Positions 25,592 through 33,989 of a stretch of DNA of 64,000 nt are shown here, piece by piece. Made by a program: the position numbers and the translations under genes. The notes beneath the pieces were generated by a model, which saw nothing but the letters and a program-made list of their open reading frames with translations, ran no database searches and was not told the origin of the DNA. Positions within the stretch are counted from its first letter, which is position 1; each line of letters begins with the position of its first letter. The DNA comes from Palsa-1392 sp036490335 (GTDB lineage: Bacteria > Verrucomicrobiota > Verrucomicrobiia > Chthoniobacterales > UBA10450): positions 212,441 through 276,440 of the forward strand of contig DASXEB010000023.1 in assembly GCA_036490335.1 (NCBI GenBank), given 5' to 3'.

Positions 25592-27889
25592 TCAGGGGAG
25601 GGCGAGGGAGAAGATTCCGCGACCGAAGGTGGCGGCGTAGATCGCGTCCGAAGCGGCCCGGTATTCGAGATCGGTGACGGGGACGTTGGGCAGGCCGGCC
25701 GCCGCGGCGCGCCATTTTTTGCCGCCGTTGGCCGAAACGAAGACGCCGACGTCGGTGCCGACGTAAAGGCTGGAGCCGACGACCACGATGTCGTTGACGG
25801 GTGCCTGGGGGAGGTTGCCCACGATGCTTTTCCAGGTGGTCCCGCCATTCGCGGTGCGGAGGACGTAGGGGAGCTCGACGCCGGAACGGTAGCCGGAGAA
25901 GGTGGCGTAGGCGACGAGCGAGTTGCTCGGATCGACCGTGACGCGGGTGACCCAAGTGCCGGGGAGTTGCGATTGGTCGACGCGCGTCCAGTTTCCGCCA
26001 AGGTTGGTGGTGAACCAAAGCCGGCCGTCGTCGGTGCCGGCGAAGATGCGGTTAGGGTCGGTGTTCGCCGAAGCGACGGTGGTGACGGTGCCGAATGGGT
26101 AATCCGGGTCGCGCCCGGGCCCGCCGGTGAGGTCGGGGCTGATGACCGACCAGTGAACGGCCGAGTCGTCAGAACGGTTGACTTCGTTGCCGGCGTAGTA
26201 AAGGACGGCGGGGTTGCTTGGGTCGAATTGGAGTGGGGTGAGCCAATTGCGGCGGGAGGAGCCGGTCGAGCCGGTGAAGTCGAAGGAGGAGGTGCCGCCG
26301 TTGGTCGAGCGATCGCACTCGCCATACTGGCTGCAGCCGTAAACGTTGTTTTGGTTACTCGGATCGATCAGCGCCTCGAGCCCGTCGCCGCCGATGTAAG
26401 TGTTCCACCCGGTGCCGCCGCCGTAGGAGCGGTTGACGCCGTTGTCCTGCGCGCCGCCAACGACGCGGGTGGCGTCCTGTTCGCTCACATCAACGCTGTA
26501 GAACTGGGTGAAAGGCTGGCTGAGGCCGAAGGTCCATTGGTTGTTCGAGCCGTTGCTGTCGGAGCGATAAGCGCCGCCGTCGTTGCCGAGGTAAACGCGG
26601 CCGGAAACTTTGAGGTCCCAGGCCATGGCGTGATCGTCGGCGTGCGGAGCGAACTGGGCGGTGAAGGTGGAGCCGCTGTCTTTCGACTCGCAGAGCTCGA
26701 CTCCGGCGCCGAAGACGTGGGTTTCGTCGAGCGGATCGACCCAGAGACGACCGAACCACCAACCGTAGGTGGATTGCGCTCCCGACAAGGTTGATTCGTT
26801 GGAGACGACGGTCCAGGAATTGCCGCCGTCGGTGGATTTGTAGAAACCCTGGAAGGGCCCGCTCGTCTGGTTAACGATCGCGTAAAGGCGTTGCGAATCG
26901 GAGGCGGCGAGGGCAATGCCGATCCGGCCGACCGTTGATGAGACAGCAGGCAGGCCTTTGGTCAGGCGCTGCCAGGTGCTCCCGCCATCGGTCGTGCGGT
27001 AAACTCCGGAGCCGACCCCGCCGTAGGTGCGCAGATCGGGTTGGCGGAAGTGGTCCCACATCGCGGCGAAGACGCGCTGGGTGTTGGTCGGATCAATCGC
27101 GAGGTCGACGGCGCCGGTCGTGTCGTTGTCCCCGGCGAGGACTTGGTTCCAGGTGGTGCCGCCGTCGGTCGATTCGTAAACTCCGCGGTCGCCGCCCGGG
27201 ATGTAAAGGCTGCCGGCGGCGGCGACAAAGATGCGCTGGGGGTTTGTGGGATCGACGGCGATCCGGCCAATGGCTCCGGATTCGGCCAGCCCGACGAACT
27301 GCCAGGTCTTGCCCGTGTCGGTGGAACGATAAATACCCTGTCCGCCGTAGGTGATGCTGCCGCCGCCGGGGTTGGCTTCGCCGGTGCCGGCGAAGAGCGT
27401 GCCGTCGGAGGTGATGGCGAGCGCGCCCATCGCCTGGGGATTCGCGGCCGGCCAGATGGAGGTGAAATGCGCGCCCTTGTCCTTGCTTTTCCAGACGCCG
27501 CCCGTCGCCGCAGCGACGTAGATTGTGTCGGCGGCGGTCGGATCCACCGCGATGTCGACGATGCGTCCGCCGATGTTGGTCGGGCCGACAAAATGCCAGC
27601 GCGCTTTCGCCTGTCCCAGCGGGCCGGTCTCCTGTTCCGCAACATTATTAAGCGCCGCGGCCTCAGCGGCGGCTTTCTCCAGGGCGCCGGCAGGGATTCC
27701 GCCGTGGATCACCCGTTGGCTGATATACCAATCTTCTGGCGGGCTCTCTTTTTCATGCTCGCGGCCGCGCCGCTGGTCGCCGTCGCGTGAAAAGCCGAGC
27801 AACGGGCGAAGAATAAACGCGCCCATCGCCAGCACGAAGATCGCCAGAACGGCCAGGATTGGGAGACGCGCGGTCTTAATTGTTTTCAT
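25592..27889 (-). CDS. Exported BNR/Asp-box beta-propeller protein (sortilin/xyloglucanase-like)
   Basis: 765 residues from the ATG at 27889; the longer open frame upstream is not supported. An N-terminal helix (LPILAVLAIFVLAMGAF) is a signal anchor or signal peptide. The rest is a series of propeller blades with many Asp boxes of the form S-T-D-G-G-x-T-W (STDTGKTW, STDGGTTW, TTDGGSTW, STDGGNSW). This is the fold of VPS10/GH74-type proteins. Catalytic Asp pairs of GH74 cannot be identified, so enzymatic function is uncertain. It lies in the 6-kb stretch that has no TCGTTAGGC copy. Confidence 0.75.
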   Translation of the reverse strand: MKTIKTARLPILAVLAIFVLAMGAFILRPLLGFSRDGDQRRGREHEKESPPEDWYISQRVIHGGIPAGALEKAAAEAAALNNVAEQETGPLGQAKARWHFVGPTNIGGRIVDIAVDPTAADTIYVAAATGGVWKSKDKGAHFTSIWPAANPQAMGALAITSDGTLFAGTGEANPGGGSITYGGQGIYRSTDTGKTWQFVGLAESGAIGRIAVDPTNPQRIFVAAAGSLYIPGGDRGVYESTDGGTTWNQVLAGDNDTTGAVDLAIDPTNTQRVFAAMWDHFRQPDLRTYGGVGSGVYRTTDGGSTWQRLTKGLPAVSSTVGRIGIALAASDSQRLYAIVNQTSGPFQGFYKSTDGGNSWTVVSNESTLSGAQSTYGWWFGRLWVDPLDETHVFGAGVELCESKDSGSTFTAQFAPHADDHAMAWDLKVSGRVYLGNDGGAYRSDSNGSNNQWTFGLSQPFTQFYSVDVSEQDATRVVGGAQDNGVNRSYGGGTGWNTYIGGDGLEALIDPSNQNNVYGCSQYGECDRSTNGGTSSFDFTGSTGSSRRNWLTPLQFDPSNPAVLYYAGNEVNRSDDSAVHWSVISPDLTGGPGRDPDYPFGTVTTVASANTDPNRIFAGTDDGRLWFTTNLGGNWTRVDQSQLPGTWVTRVTVDPSNSLVAYATFSGYRSGVELPYVLRTANGGTTWKSIVGNLPQAPVNDIVVVGSSLYVGTDVGVFVSANGGKKWRAAAAGLPNVPVTDLEYRAASDAIYAATFGRGIFSLALP

Positions 27890-28030
27890 TTTGTTTGGAA
27901 ATCTGCGGACCAATCTTGAGAGTGCATGAATGGACGAGTCTGTTCCATGGAGGCGGCAGACGTCAAGTTGCTCATGCGGCTGATGAGACCGCCGGTTTGA
28001 CTCGGCCGCCAAACCTACGACAACAAAAGC

Positions 28031-28825
28031 ATGCGCCGCTATCTCGAGATTTATTCGATCATGCTGCGCAACTCGCTCATCCGCGAGCTGAGTTTCAAGG
28101 CGAATTTTCTTCTCTGGATGCTGGTTGAGGTGCTCTGGTTCTGCGGGCAGATTCTTTTTTTCAGCATCATTTTTGGGCAGGTCAACGAGATCGGCGACTG
28201 GACGAAATGGGAGGTCGTGCTCCTCGTCGGCACGCACCAGATCATCGGCCAGATTTTCCAAGCCTTCTTCTTCGTCAACATCGCGAACGTGCCTGAGCTG
28301 GTTCGCACGGGGAAGCTCGACTCGCTCCTCGTGCTCCCGATCGACAGCCAGTTCGCGGTCTCGACGAAACAATTCGGCCTCGACAGCATCGTCAACGCGC
28401 TCATCGGCGCGGCGGTCGTCGTGCTTTCACTCGTCAAGCTGCACGTCATGCCCGGGCCGGGCGCGATCGCGCTTTATCTCGTCGCGCTCGGCTTCGGGGT
28501 CGCGATTCATTATTCGATCATGCTCACGCTCGCCGCGGTCAGCTTCTGGATCGTTAGGGCACAGGGATTGGTTTACGGCTACTTCAATTTTCTCAACATC
28601 GCGCGCTACCCGGACGTGATTTTCCCGCAGCTCTTCCGCTTGTTTTTCGGCTGGATCATTCCGGTCATCATCGTCGCGAACATTCCGGCGCGGCTGCTCA
28701 TCAAATCGTTAGGCCAGCCGGCCCTGCTCATGCTCCATCTCGTCATCGCCGGCTCGCTCGTGACTCTACTCAGCCGCGCTTTCTGGCACTGGGCGCTGCG
28801 CCATTACTCGAGCGCGAGCTCTTGA
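28031..28825 (+). CDS. ABC-2 family transporter permease
   Basis: A 264-residue protein with six hydrophobic helices, of the COG3694/COG4587 type (N-terminal IYSIMLRNSLIRELSFKANF; ELVRTGKLDSLLVLPID in the cytoplasmic loop). Such permeases pair with a similar permease and an ATPase, often in export of small molecules or drugs. Neither partner lies next to it. Motif copies fall in the 3' third. Confidence 0.78.
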   Translation: MRRYLEIYSIMLRNSLIRELSFKANFLLWMLVEVLWFCGQILFFSIIFGQVNEIGDWTKWEVVLLVGTHQIIGQIFQAFFFVNIANVPELVRTGKLDSLLVLPIDSQFAVSTKQFGLDSIVNALIGAAVVVLSLVKLHVMPGPGAIALYLVALGFGVAIHYSIMLTLAAVSFWIVRAQGLVYGYFNFLNIARYPDVIFPQLFRLFFGWIIPVIIVANIPARLLIKSLGQPALLMLHLVIAGSLVTLLSRAFWHWALRHYSSASS

Positions 28826-28962
28826 TTTCGGCCGAACATTTGCGACGAAAAATCTCGCGCGAAATCGCGCCGAAACCGCTTGCGCCCAAATTGAATTGCC
28901 CTTAATTAAGCCTCCCCTTTTGCCCGAAAACGCGCGAAGGCGGGAGTTGCCCACCGAAATTT

Positions 28963-29778
28963 ATGGCCAAGTCCAAGAAATCTCACGCTCCAAAAAAGTC
29001 CGCGAAGAAAAAAGCGCCGCCGAAAAAAAGCGCGCCGAAGCGGAAGGTTGCGCCTGCGAAGAAAAAGCCGGCAAAGGCTCGCGCTGTCGCTCCGCGCAAA
29101 AAAGCGATCGTCGCCAAGAAGGCGGCGAAGCCGCGAAAAAAAACGACGCCGCGCGCCGCGAAAAAGCCGGCCCCGCGGAAAAGCGTCAGGCCTTCGAAAA
29201 AGTCCACCCGTTCACGCGCCGCAAAACCAGCCGCGCGAAAATCGCATGGCCGAAACGGCAGCGAATCGCAAAACATCATCGGCCGGCAGACGAAGACGAA
29301 AGAGCGCCGGCTCGATCCTTTCACTCGCGGGCAAAAAGAGAAGCTCCTGCAGTTGCGCGACGCGATGGTCGATTCGATGGCCGGCGTGGCGCAGGATACT
29401 TTGCGTGCGCGCGCCGAGGGGAGCGAAGCGTCGGCGTTTGGCATGCACCAGGCCGACGCCGGCAGCGACGCTTACGATCGGGATTTTGCCCTCAGCCTTT
29501 TGTCTCAGGAACAGGACGCGCTTTACGAAATCGACGAAGCGATCAAGCGCATTGAGCTCGGCACCTACGGCAAGTGCGAGATGTCGGGCAAACCGATCGC
29601 CCACGCTCGCCTCGAAGCGATTCCGTTCGCGCGTTTCACCGTCGAATGCCAGTCGCAGTTGGAAAAACAAAGCCGCGCCTCGCGCGTCCGGCAGTCAGTC
29701 ACGTCGCTTTTCGGCCTGACCGATGACGAAGCGCGCGAAGGCGAAGAAGAAGAAAAGGCCGAGGAGACCAAGGAATAA
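28963..29778 (+). CDS. DksA/TraR-like protein with histone-H1-like basic N-terminal tail
   Basis: 271 residues. Residues 1-100 are almost only Lys, Ala, Pro and Arg with repeated AKK/PKK units, like histone H1 or chlamydial Hc1/Hc2 tails, and should bind DNA non-specifically. Residues about 115-235 are DksA-like: a coiled-coil region (LLQLRDAMVDSMAG, EIDEAIKRIELGTYGKCE) and the zinc-finger region YGKCEMSGKPIAHARLEAIPFA...C. Of the four Cys usual in DksA only two remain, so zinc binding is doubtful. The C-terminus is acidic. It precedes rpmG-rpsR closely. Confidence 0.82.
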   Translation: MAKSKKSHAPKKSAKKKAPPKKSAPKRKVAPAKKKPAKARAVAPRKKAIVAKKAAKPRKKTTPRAAKKPAPRKSVRPSKKSTRSRAAKPAARKSHGRNGSESQNIIGRQTKTKERRLDPFTRGQKEKLLQLRDAMVDSMAGVAQDTLRARAEGSEASAFGMHQADAGSDAYDRDFALSLLSQEQDALYEIDEAIKRIELGTYGKCEMSGKPIAHARLEAIPFARFTVECQSQLEKQSRASRVRQSVTSLFGLTDDEAREGEEEEKAEETKE

Positions 29779-29783
29779 CGAAC

Positions 29784-29957
29784 ATGGCCCAGGAAATCAT
29801 CACGCTCGAATGCACGGAGGCGAAAGCCGCCGGCATGCCCGCGTCGCGTTACATGACGACGCGCAATAAAAAAAGCCCGCGCACGCCCAACCGCCTGGAA
29901 AAGAAAAAATACAATCCGTTCATGAGGCGGCACACGCTTCATCGCGAGACGAAGTAA
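29784..29957 (+). CDS. rpmG: 50S ribosomal protein L33
   Basis: 57 residues: IITLECTEAKAAGMPASRY, then TTRNKKSPRTPNRLEKKKYN and PFMRRHTLHRETK, the L33 pattern. The CxxC zinc motifs of the zinc-dependent form are lacking. Starts 5 bp after the H1/DksA gene and ends 1 bp before rpsR. Confidence 0.93.
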   Translation: MAQEIITLECTEAKAAGMPASRYMTTRNKKSPRTPNRLEKKKYNPFMRRHTLHRETK

Positions 29958-29958
29958 C

Positions 29959-30198
29959 ATGCAACCGAAAAACGCCAAACGCCGTTCCGCTTTCCGCCGC
30001 GCCAATCGCACCATGCCGCGCCGCCGCATCGATATCGCGGCCGAGGCGATCGATTACAAGAACCCTGATCTGCTGCGCAAATTCGTCAGCGAAAGCGGCA
30101 AGATCCTGCCGCGCCGCGTCACTGGCATGCCGGCGCACATGCACCGCAAAATCACCCGCGAGATCAAGCGCAGCCGTTCCGTGCTGCTGATGAAATAG
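29959..30198 (+). CDS. rpsR: 30S ribosomal protein S18
   Basis: 79 residues with the S18 core IDYKNPDLLRKFVSESGKIL and PRRVTGMPAHMHRKI and a basic N-terminus. Placed directly behind rpmG. Three tandem motif copies follow the stop. Confidence 0.94.
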   Translation: MQPKNAKRRSAFRRANRTMPRRRIDIAAEAIDYKNPDLLRKFVSESGKILPRRVTGMPAHMHRKITREIKRSRSVLLMK

Positions 30199-30212
30199 CG
30201 CCAGACTCGCGC

Positions 30213-30241
30213 TCGTTAGGCCTCGTTAGGCCTCGTTAGGC
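30213..30241. repeat. Three TCGTTAGGC copies at exact 10-bp spacing
   Basis: Copies start at 30213, 30223 and 30233, forming a perfect 10-bp tandem repeat (TCGTTAGGCC) right behind rpsR. Convergent with the cupin gene. Confidence 0.93.
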
Positions 30242-30258
30242 GGCAACGCCGCCGCCGC

Positions 30259-30600
30259 TTACTTGCGTTCGTCCTGATGCGCGTGCGCGGGCGGACTGGT
30301 CGCTTCAACCGCGGTGAAGTTCTCGAGGATCTTGTAAGTGTGCAAAGCGTTCTTCGGCACCGCCCAGGAATCGCCCGCGTTCAAAATCAACGTCTGGCCT
30401 TCGATGTGCAGCTCGGCTTTGCCCTTGATTACGTAGCCGACCGCTTCGTAAGGATGTTTCGCGACGGGCTTCTTGTCGTTGGGCTGCTCGTTTTCCCACA
30501 GCCGCATCGCGACGTGAGTCCCGGAGGCGAGAAACTTTTCGCCCTCCGGCCCGCGCGGCGAAAATTGGGAAGTAACTTTGGTGACGCTCGTGTCTTTCAT
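30259..30600 (-). CDS. Small cupin-domain protein
   Basis: 113 residues forming a single cupin barrel. The first motif region is HPYEAVGYVIKGKAELHIEG and the second includes GDSWAVPKNALHTYK. Of the usual metal ligands, one His is kept in each motif region. It could be a small-molecule-binding regulator or an isomerase; substrate unknown. Start taken at the ATG 30600; a GTG one codon earlier is also open. Confidence 0.78.
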   Translation of the reverse strand: MKDTSVTKVTSQFSPRGPEGEKFLASGTHVAMRLWENEQPNDKKPVAKHPYEAVGYVIKGKAELHIEGQTLILNAGDSWAVPKNALHTYKILENFTAVEATSPPAHAHQDERK

Positions 30601-30653
30601 CACTGATTGATTCGCGCCCGCCGCCGCGCGAGGCCGTGCCTAACGAAAAGTGC

Positions 30654-31016
30654 TCAGGCCTTGCGCGTTCGTTCGCCCTGCTCGATCAACTTCCAGAATT
30701 CTCTCGTCTTCCCGAGTTGATCGTCCTCCGCCATCGGCAGCTTTGAGCGGAAAAGAAAATCTCGCAGCGTGTTTTTGTGCAGCACGCGATGCACCGTCAC
30801 GCCCTCCGGACTGCGCTCGAAATAAATCCGGTAATCTTTCGCGCGGTAGCGGTGCAGCTTCTTTCCCTCGCGCTCGATCACGCCGAAACGTTTCGCGTCG
30901 AGATTGTCGAGGTCCTCGGGCAGAATTTGAAATTCCGCGAGCAGCTCGAGCTGGAGCGTCTTCGGCAACGCCGCCATTTCCGCCGCGCTCAGCTCGTTGA
31001 AAATGATCTGGAACAT
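30654..31016 (-). CDS. RelE/ParE-superfamily toxin-like protein without visible antitoxin
   Basis: 120 residues from the ATG at 31016. The C-terminal part reads REGKKLHRYRAKDYRIYFE and VTVHRVLHKNTLRDFLFR, the RelE/ParE pattern of an Arg-rich strand followed by the final beta-strands. The N-terminus has an extra helical part (NELSAAEMAALPKTLQLELL). It starts 7 bp behind alr and no antitoxin-size ORF flanks it, so it may be a domesticated member. Confidence 0.55.
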   Translation of the reverse strand: MFQIIFNELSAAEMAALPKTLQLELLAEFQILPEDLDNLDAKRFGVIEREGKKLHRYRAKDYRIYFERSPEGVTVHRVLHKNTLRDFLFRSKLPMAEDDQLGKTREFWKLIEQGERTRKA

Positions 31017-31023
31017 CGCGGCC

Positions 31024-32115
31024 TCACAAATACACGCGCCGCACCCGGCTGCCAATGCCGGTGAAAATCTCCCACGCGATCGTGCCCGCGCGCGCCGCGA
31101 TCTCGGCCGCGAGAATTTCCTCCTCGCCCTGTTTGCCGATCAACACCGCCTCGTCGCCGAGCTGAACGTTCGGCAGGTCGGTCACATCGACCATCGTTAG
31201 GTCCATCGTGATTCGCCCGAGGAGCGGACGGCGTTTCCCGCCGATCAAGACCGCCGCGTCGCGACCCGAAAGCGAGCGTGGATAACCGTCCGCGTAGCCG
31301 GCGCCGATCGTCGCGACTCGCGTCGCCCGCGAGGTCGTGAAAGTGCGGCCGTAACTAACGCTTCGGCTGGCCGGCAACTCACGGAGCAGGACGATCCGTG
31401 ATTTCAAAGTCATGACGGGTTGCAAAAATTTCTGTTCGTTAGGCAAAGGCGAGCTGCCGTAAAGCATCAGGCCGGCTCTCACGATCTCGAAACAATGTTG
31501 CGGGAAAGCGAGGATGCCCGCGCTCAACAGGACGTGAACCTTGAAAGGAGCCGGGACGCGCCGGCGCATTTGTCCGACCAGTTCGGAAAAGTTCCGTAGT
31601 TCCGCTTCTGTGAACTTTCGGTCTTCATCCGCAACCGGCAAATGAGTCGAAACGCTGTGCAGTTTTATTCCCGCGGCCGCGATTTTGTCCAATTCAGCAA
31701 TCGCGTCATCCTGCCAGCAACCCATCCGTCCCATTCCGGTGTCGATCGCGAAATTGATCCCGCTTGGATTTTGCGCGAAGCCGTGCGCTTCTGCGAAACT
31801 GGAAACGGAGGGAATGAATCCGGCTTCTATGATCGTCAGGCGTTCGTCCAAAAGCGCCGGCCCGAGAATCAAAATCGGTTGCGAAATTCCGCCTGCACGC
31901 AGCTCGATCCCTTCGTGCACGTTCGCGACGCCGAACAGATCCGCTTCCTCGCGCAGCGCGCGCGCGCACTCGACCGCGCCGTGGCCATAGCCGTTGGCTT
32001 TCACGACTGCGAGCAGCTCCGCGTCGGCGCATCGCGCGCGTGCGACGCGAGCGTTGTGCCGCAAGGCGGCGGGATCGATTTCGGCCCAGCAGCGTTCTTT
32101 GCCTAACGAGTCCAT
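31024..32115 (-). CDS. alr: Alanine racemase
   Basis: A 363-residue PLP enzyme that makes D-alanine for peptidoglycan. The PLP Lys is in VVKANGYGHG near residue 38; the catalytic Tyr region is GAGYADGYPRSLSG near 265; the C-terminal domain has GRITMDLTMVDVTDLP. The first codons (MDSLGKERC) use a motif copy as SLG; the same copy gives the stop codon of tsaB upstream, since the two genes overlap by 13 bp. Last gene but one of the sppA-to-alr run. Confidence 0.95.
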   Translation of the reverse strand: MDSLGKERCWAEIDPAALRHNARVARARCADAELLAVVKANGYGHGAVECARALREEADLFGVANVHEGIELRAGGISQPILILGPALLDERLTIIEAGFIPSVSSFAEAHGFAQNPSGINFAIDTGMGRMGCWQDDAIAELDKIAAAGIKLHSVSTHLPVADEDRKFTEAELRNFSELVGQMRRRVPAPFKVHVLLSAGILAFPQHCFEIVRAGLMLYGSSPLPNEQKFLQPVMTLKSRIVLLRELPASRSVSYGRTFTTSRATRVATIGAGYADGYPRSLSGRDAAVLIGGKRRPLLGRITMDLTMVDVTDLPNVQLGDEAVLIGKQGEEEILAAEIAARAGTIAWEIFTGIGSRVRRVYL

Positions 32116-32705
32116 GGTGTCGCTTTCGGCGTCGTGATGTAAGGAGCGCGCAGATAAATCGGCTCAAGCGGCTCGTTGCTTGCCGGCGCGTCGGTCGCGA
32201 GTTCGGAAAGGATCAGCGCGGACGGCCACGCGAGCGTCGCCGAGCTGAATGCGGCCAGCGGGCGCGACGTGAGCACGGGCAAATGCGGCGATTTGCCTAA
32301 CGTTGCGCGCAGTTCGTCTTCGCTGACGAGCGATGGGCCTTGCAAACATCGGTGCTCCTTCACGTGCGCAAAAAAATAGCTGCCGCGCCGTGCGTCGCCG
32401 ATCGCGAAATATTCGGCCGGTTCGAACGCGCAAATCGACGGCAGGCCAACGACGCGCGCGTTCGCTGCTGCCCGCAAACCAAGCGCGGTCGCGATCGCGA
32501 TGCGAATGCCGGCGTACGACCCGGGACCGACACCGACCGCGATGATGTCGGGCAATCCGCATTCCTCTCGGATGGCGCGCAAATTTTCAAAAAACAAGGC
32601 GGAGTCCTGACGATCAGCAGGAAATTGCCTAACGACCGGCTCGCCGGCGCCGCGGAATGCGATGCTGCCGCGCGGCGATGACAACTCGAGGGCGAGAGTT
32701 TTCAT
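32103..32705 (-). CDS. tsaB: tRNA t6A biosynthesis protein TsaB
   Basis: 200 residues starting at the ATG at 32705 (MKTLALELSSPRGSIAF). It is a Kae1-like ASKHA protein that partners TsaD and TsaE to make N6-threonylcarbamoyladenosine in tRNA. Family blocks: VGVGPGSYAGIRIAIATALGL in part (GPGSYAG-x-R) near 70 and SICAFEPAE. Overlaps tsaE upstream by 4 bp and alr downstream by 13 bp. Confidence 0.93.
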   Translation of the reverse strand: MKTLALELSSPRGSIAFRGAGEPVVRQFPADRQDSALFFENLRAIREECGLPDIIAVGVGPGSYAGIRIAIATALGLRAAANARVVGLPSICAFEPAEYFAIGDARRGSYFFAHVKEHRCLQGPSLVSEDELRATLGKSPHLPVLTSRPLAAFSSATLAWPSALILSELATDAPASNEPLEPIYLRAPYITTPKATPWTR

Positions 32706-33121
32706 TTTTCGGCCTCGATGATTTCGCGCGCGTCTCCTTCGATCGCGACGAGGTCGATCCAGCGCGTTCGCTCGGGCAATAATTCGGGAAAACGATCGGC
32801 CCATTCGACGACGACGACGCCGCGCGCCTCGAGATATTCTTCGAAACCGATTTGCTCCAGCTCCGCGCGTCGCAGGAGGCGATAAAAATCGAAATGAAAA
32901 ACCGGGAGACGGCCGGCGCGATATTCGTGCAGCAAGGTAAAGGTCGGGCTGGTCACCACGTCGCCGCTCGCGCAACCGGCGACGAGGCCCTTGACGAAAT
33001 GCGTCTTGCCCGCGCCGAGCGCGCCGCGCAAAGCGACAACGTCGTTAGGCTGAAGCGCGCGCGCCCAGTCGCGGGCGAAGGCGACGGTCTCATCCACGCT
33101 ATGCGAAATGATCGTAGCCAT
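32702..33121 (-). CDS. tsaE: tRNA t6A biosynthesis ATPase TsaE
   Basis: 139 residues with the Walker A motif GALGAGKTHFVKGL near 35, then VTSPTFTLLHEYR and HFDFYRL, and VVVEWADRFPELLP. TsaE drives the t6A complex by ATP hydrolysis. It overlaps thiL upstream by 23 bp and tsaB downstream by 4 bp. Confidence 0.94.
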   Translation of the reverse strand: MATIISHSVDETVAFARDWARALQPNDVVALRGALGAGKTHFVKGLVAGCASGDVVTSPTFTLLHEYRAGRLPVFHFDFYRLLRRAELEQIGFEEYLEARGVVVVEWADRFPELLPERTRWIDLVAIEGDAREIIEAEK

Positions 33122-33989
33122 GGAAAGATTGGCGGTTCTTGCTTTTCGTTAGGCGAACGAGCCGGCCGATTCGCGTGAGCGACAGGCGCGGAAATGTTTT
33201 GCGCCAGGATTTTTCGAGCGCCGCGCCGTCGTTAGGCGGAAGGGCGAAGAGCAGCTCGTAATCTTCACCATCGTTGATCGCAGCGTCGATTGCGCAGCCG
33301 CGATTGCGCGGCAGCGCCGACTCGTCGATTTCGAAATCGAGTTCGCTCGCGCGCGCGAGACGAGGCAGATCGGCGCCGAGGCCGTCGCTCAAATCCATCA
33401 TGGCATGAATTTGAAAATGCGAGGCGAGCCAGCGCGATTCTTCGATCCGCGGCTTGAAATCGAGATGCTTTTTCCGGAGCGATCCGCCAAGTTTGCCGGT
33501 GACGTAGAGAAAGTCGTTCGCCTTTCCGCCGTCGCGTGAGACGGCGCGATTTTTTTCGACGACGCCGATCGCGCTTACGGACACGACCGTTGCCGCCAAA
33601 GTCCTGCTCGTTTCGCCGCCGACGATAACGACGTCGAAGCGGTCTGCGACCGATTGCAGGCCGCGATAAAGCCGGCGCGTCCAGGCCGCGGTTTGGTCGC
33701 GCCTAACGATGAGTGTGACGAGCGCAAAACGGGGCAGGCCGGACATGGCGGCGAAATCGCTCAGGACCCGCGTCATCGCTTTCCGGCCGACGGCGAAGGG
33801 CGACTCGTTAGGCAAGAAATGGACGCCTTCGACCACGCAATCGGTTTTCAAAAGCAGAAAATAATCCTCGCCTGCATTTTCGACGACGGCGCAATCGTCG
33901 CCCGGGCCGATCACGACGTCGCGGCGCGATTTCAGTTGCCTAACGAGTGTCGCAATCAGCCGGTCTTCGCCCAGCTCACGCAGCTTCAT
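33099..33989 (-). CDS. thiL: Thiamine-monophosphate kinase
   Basis: 296 residues from the ATG at 33989. It phosphorylates thiamine monophosphate to the diphosphate. Family blocks: IGPGDDCAVV near 28, TDCVVEGVHF near 50, DFAAMSG, GGETSR near 130, DLSDGLGADLPRLA near 205 and NDGEDYELLFALPP near 250. Four exact motif copies lie in the gene and give PNE, PND and related codons. It overlaps both neighbours. Confidence 0.94.
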   Translation of the reverse strand: MKLRELGEDRLIATLVRQLKSRRDVVIGPGDDCAVVENAGEDYFLLLKTDCVVEGVHFLPNESPFAVGRKAMTRVLSDFAAMSGLPRFALVTLIVRRDQTAAWTRRLYRGLQSVADRFDVVIVGGETSRTLAATVVSVSAIGVVEKNRAVSRDGGKANDFLYVTGKLGGSLRKKHLDFKPRIEESRWLASHFQIHAMMDLSDGLGADLPRLARASELDFEIDESALPRNRGCAIDAAINDGEDYELLFALPPNDGAALEKSWRKTFPRLSLTRIGRLVRLTKSKNRQSFHGYDHFA

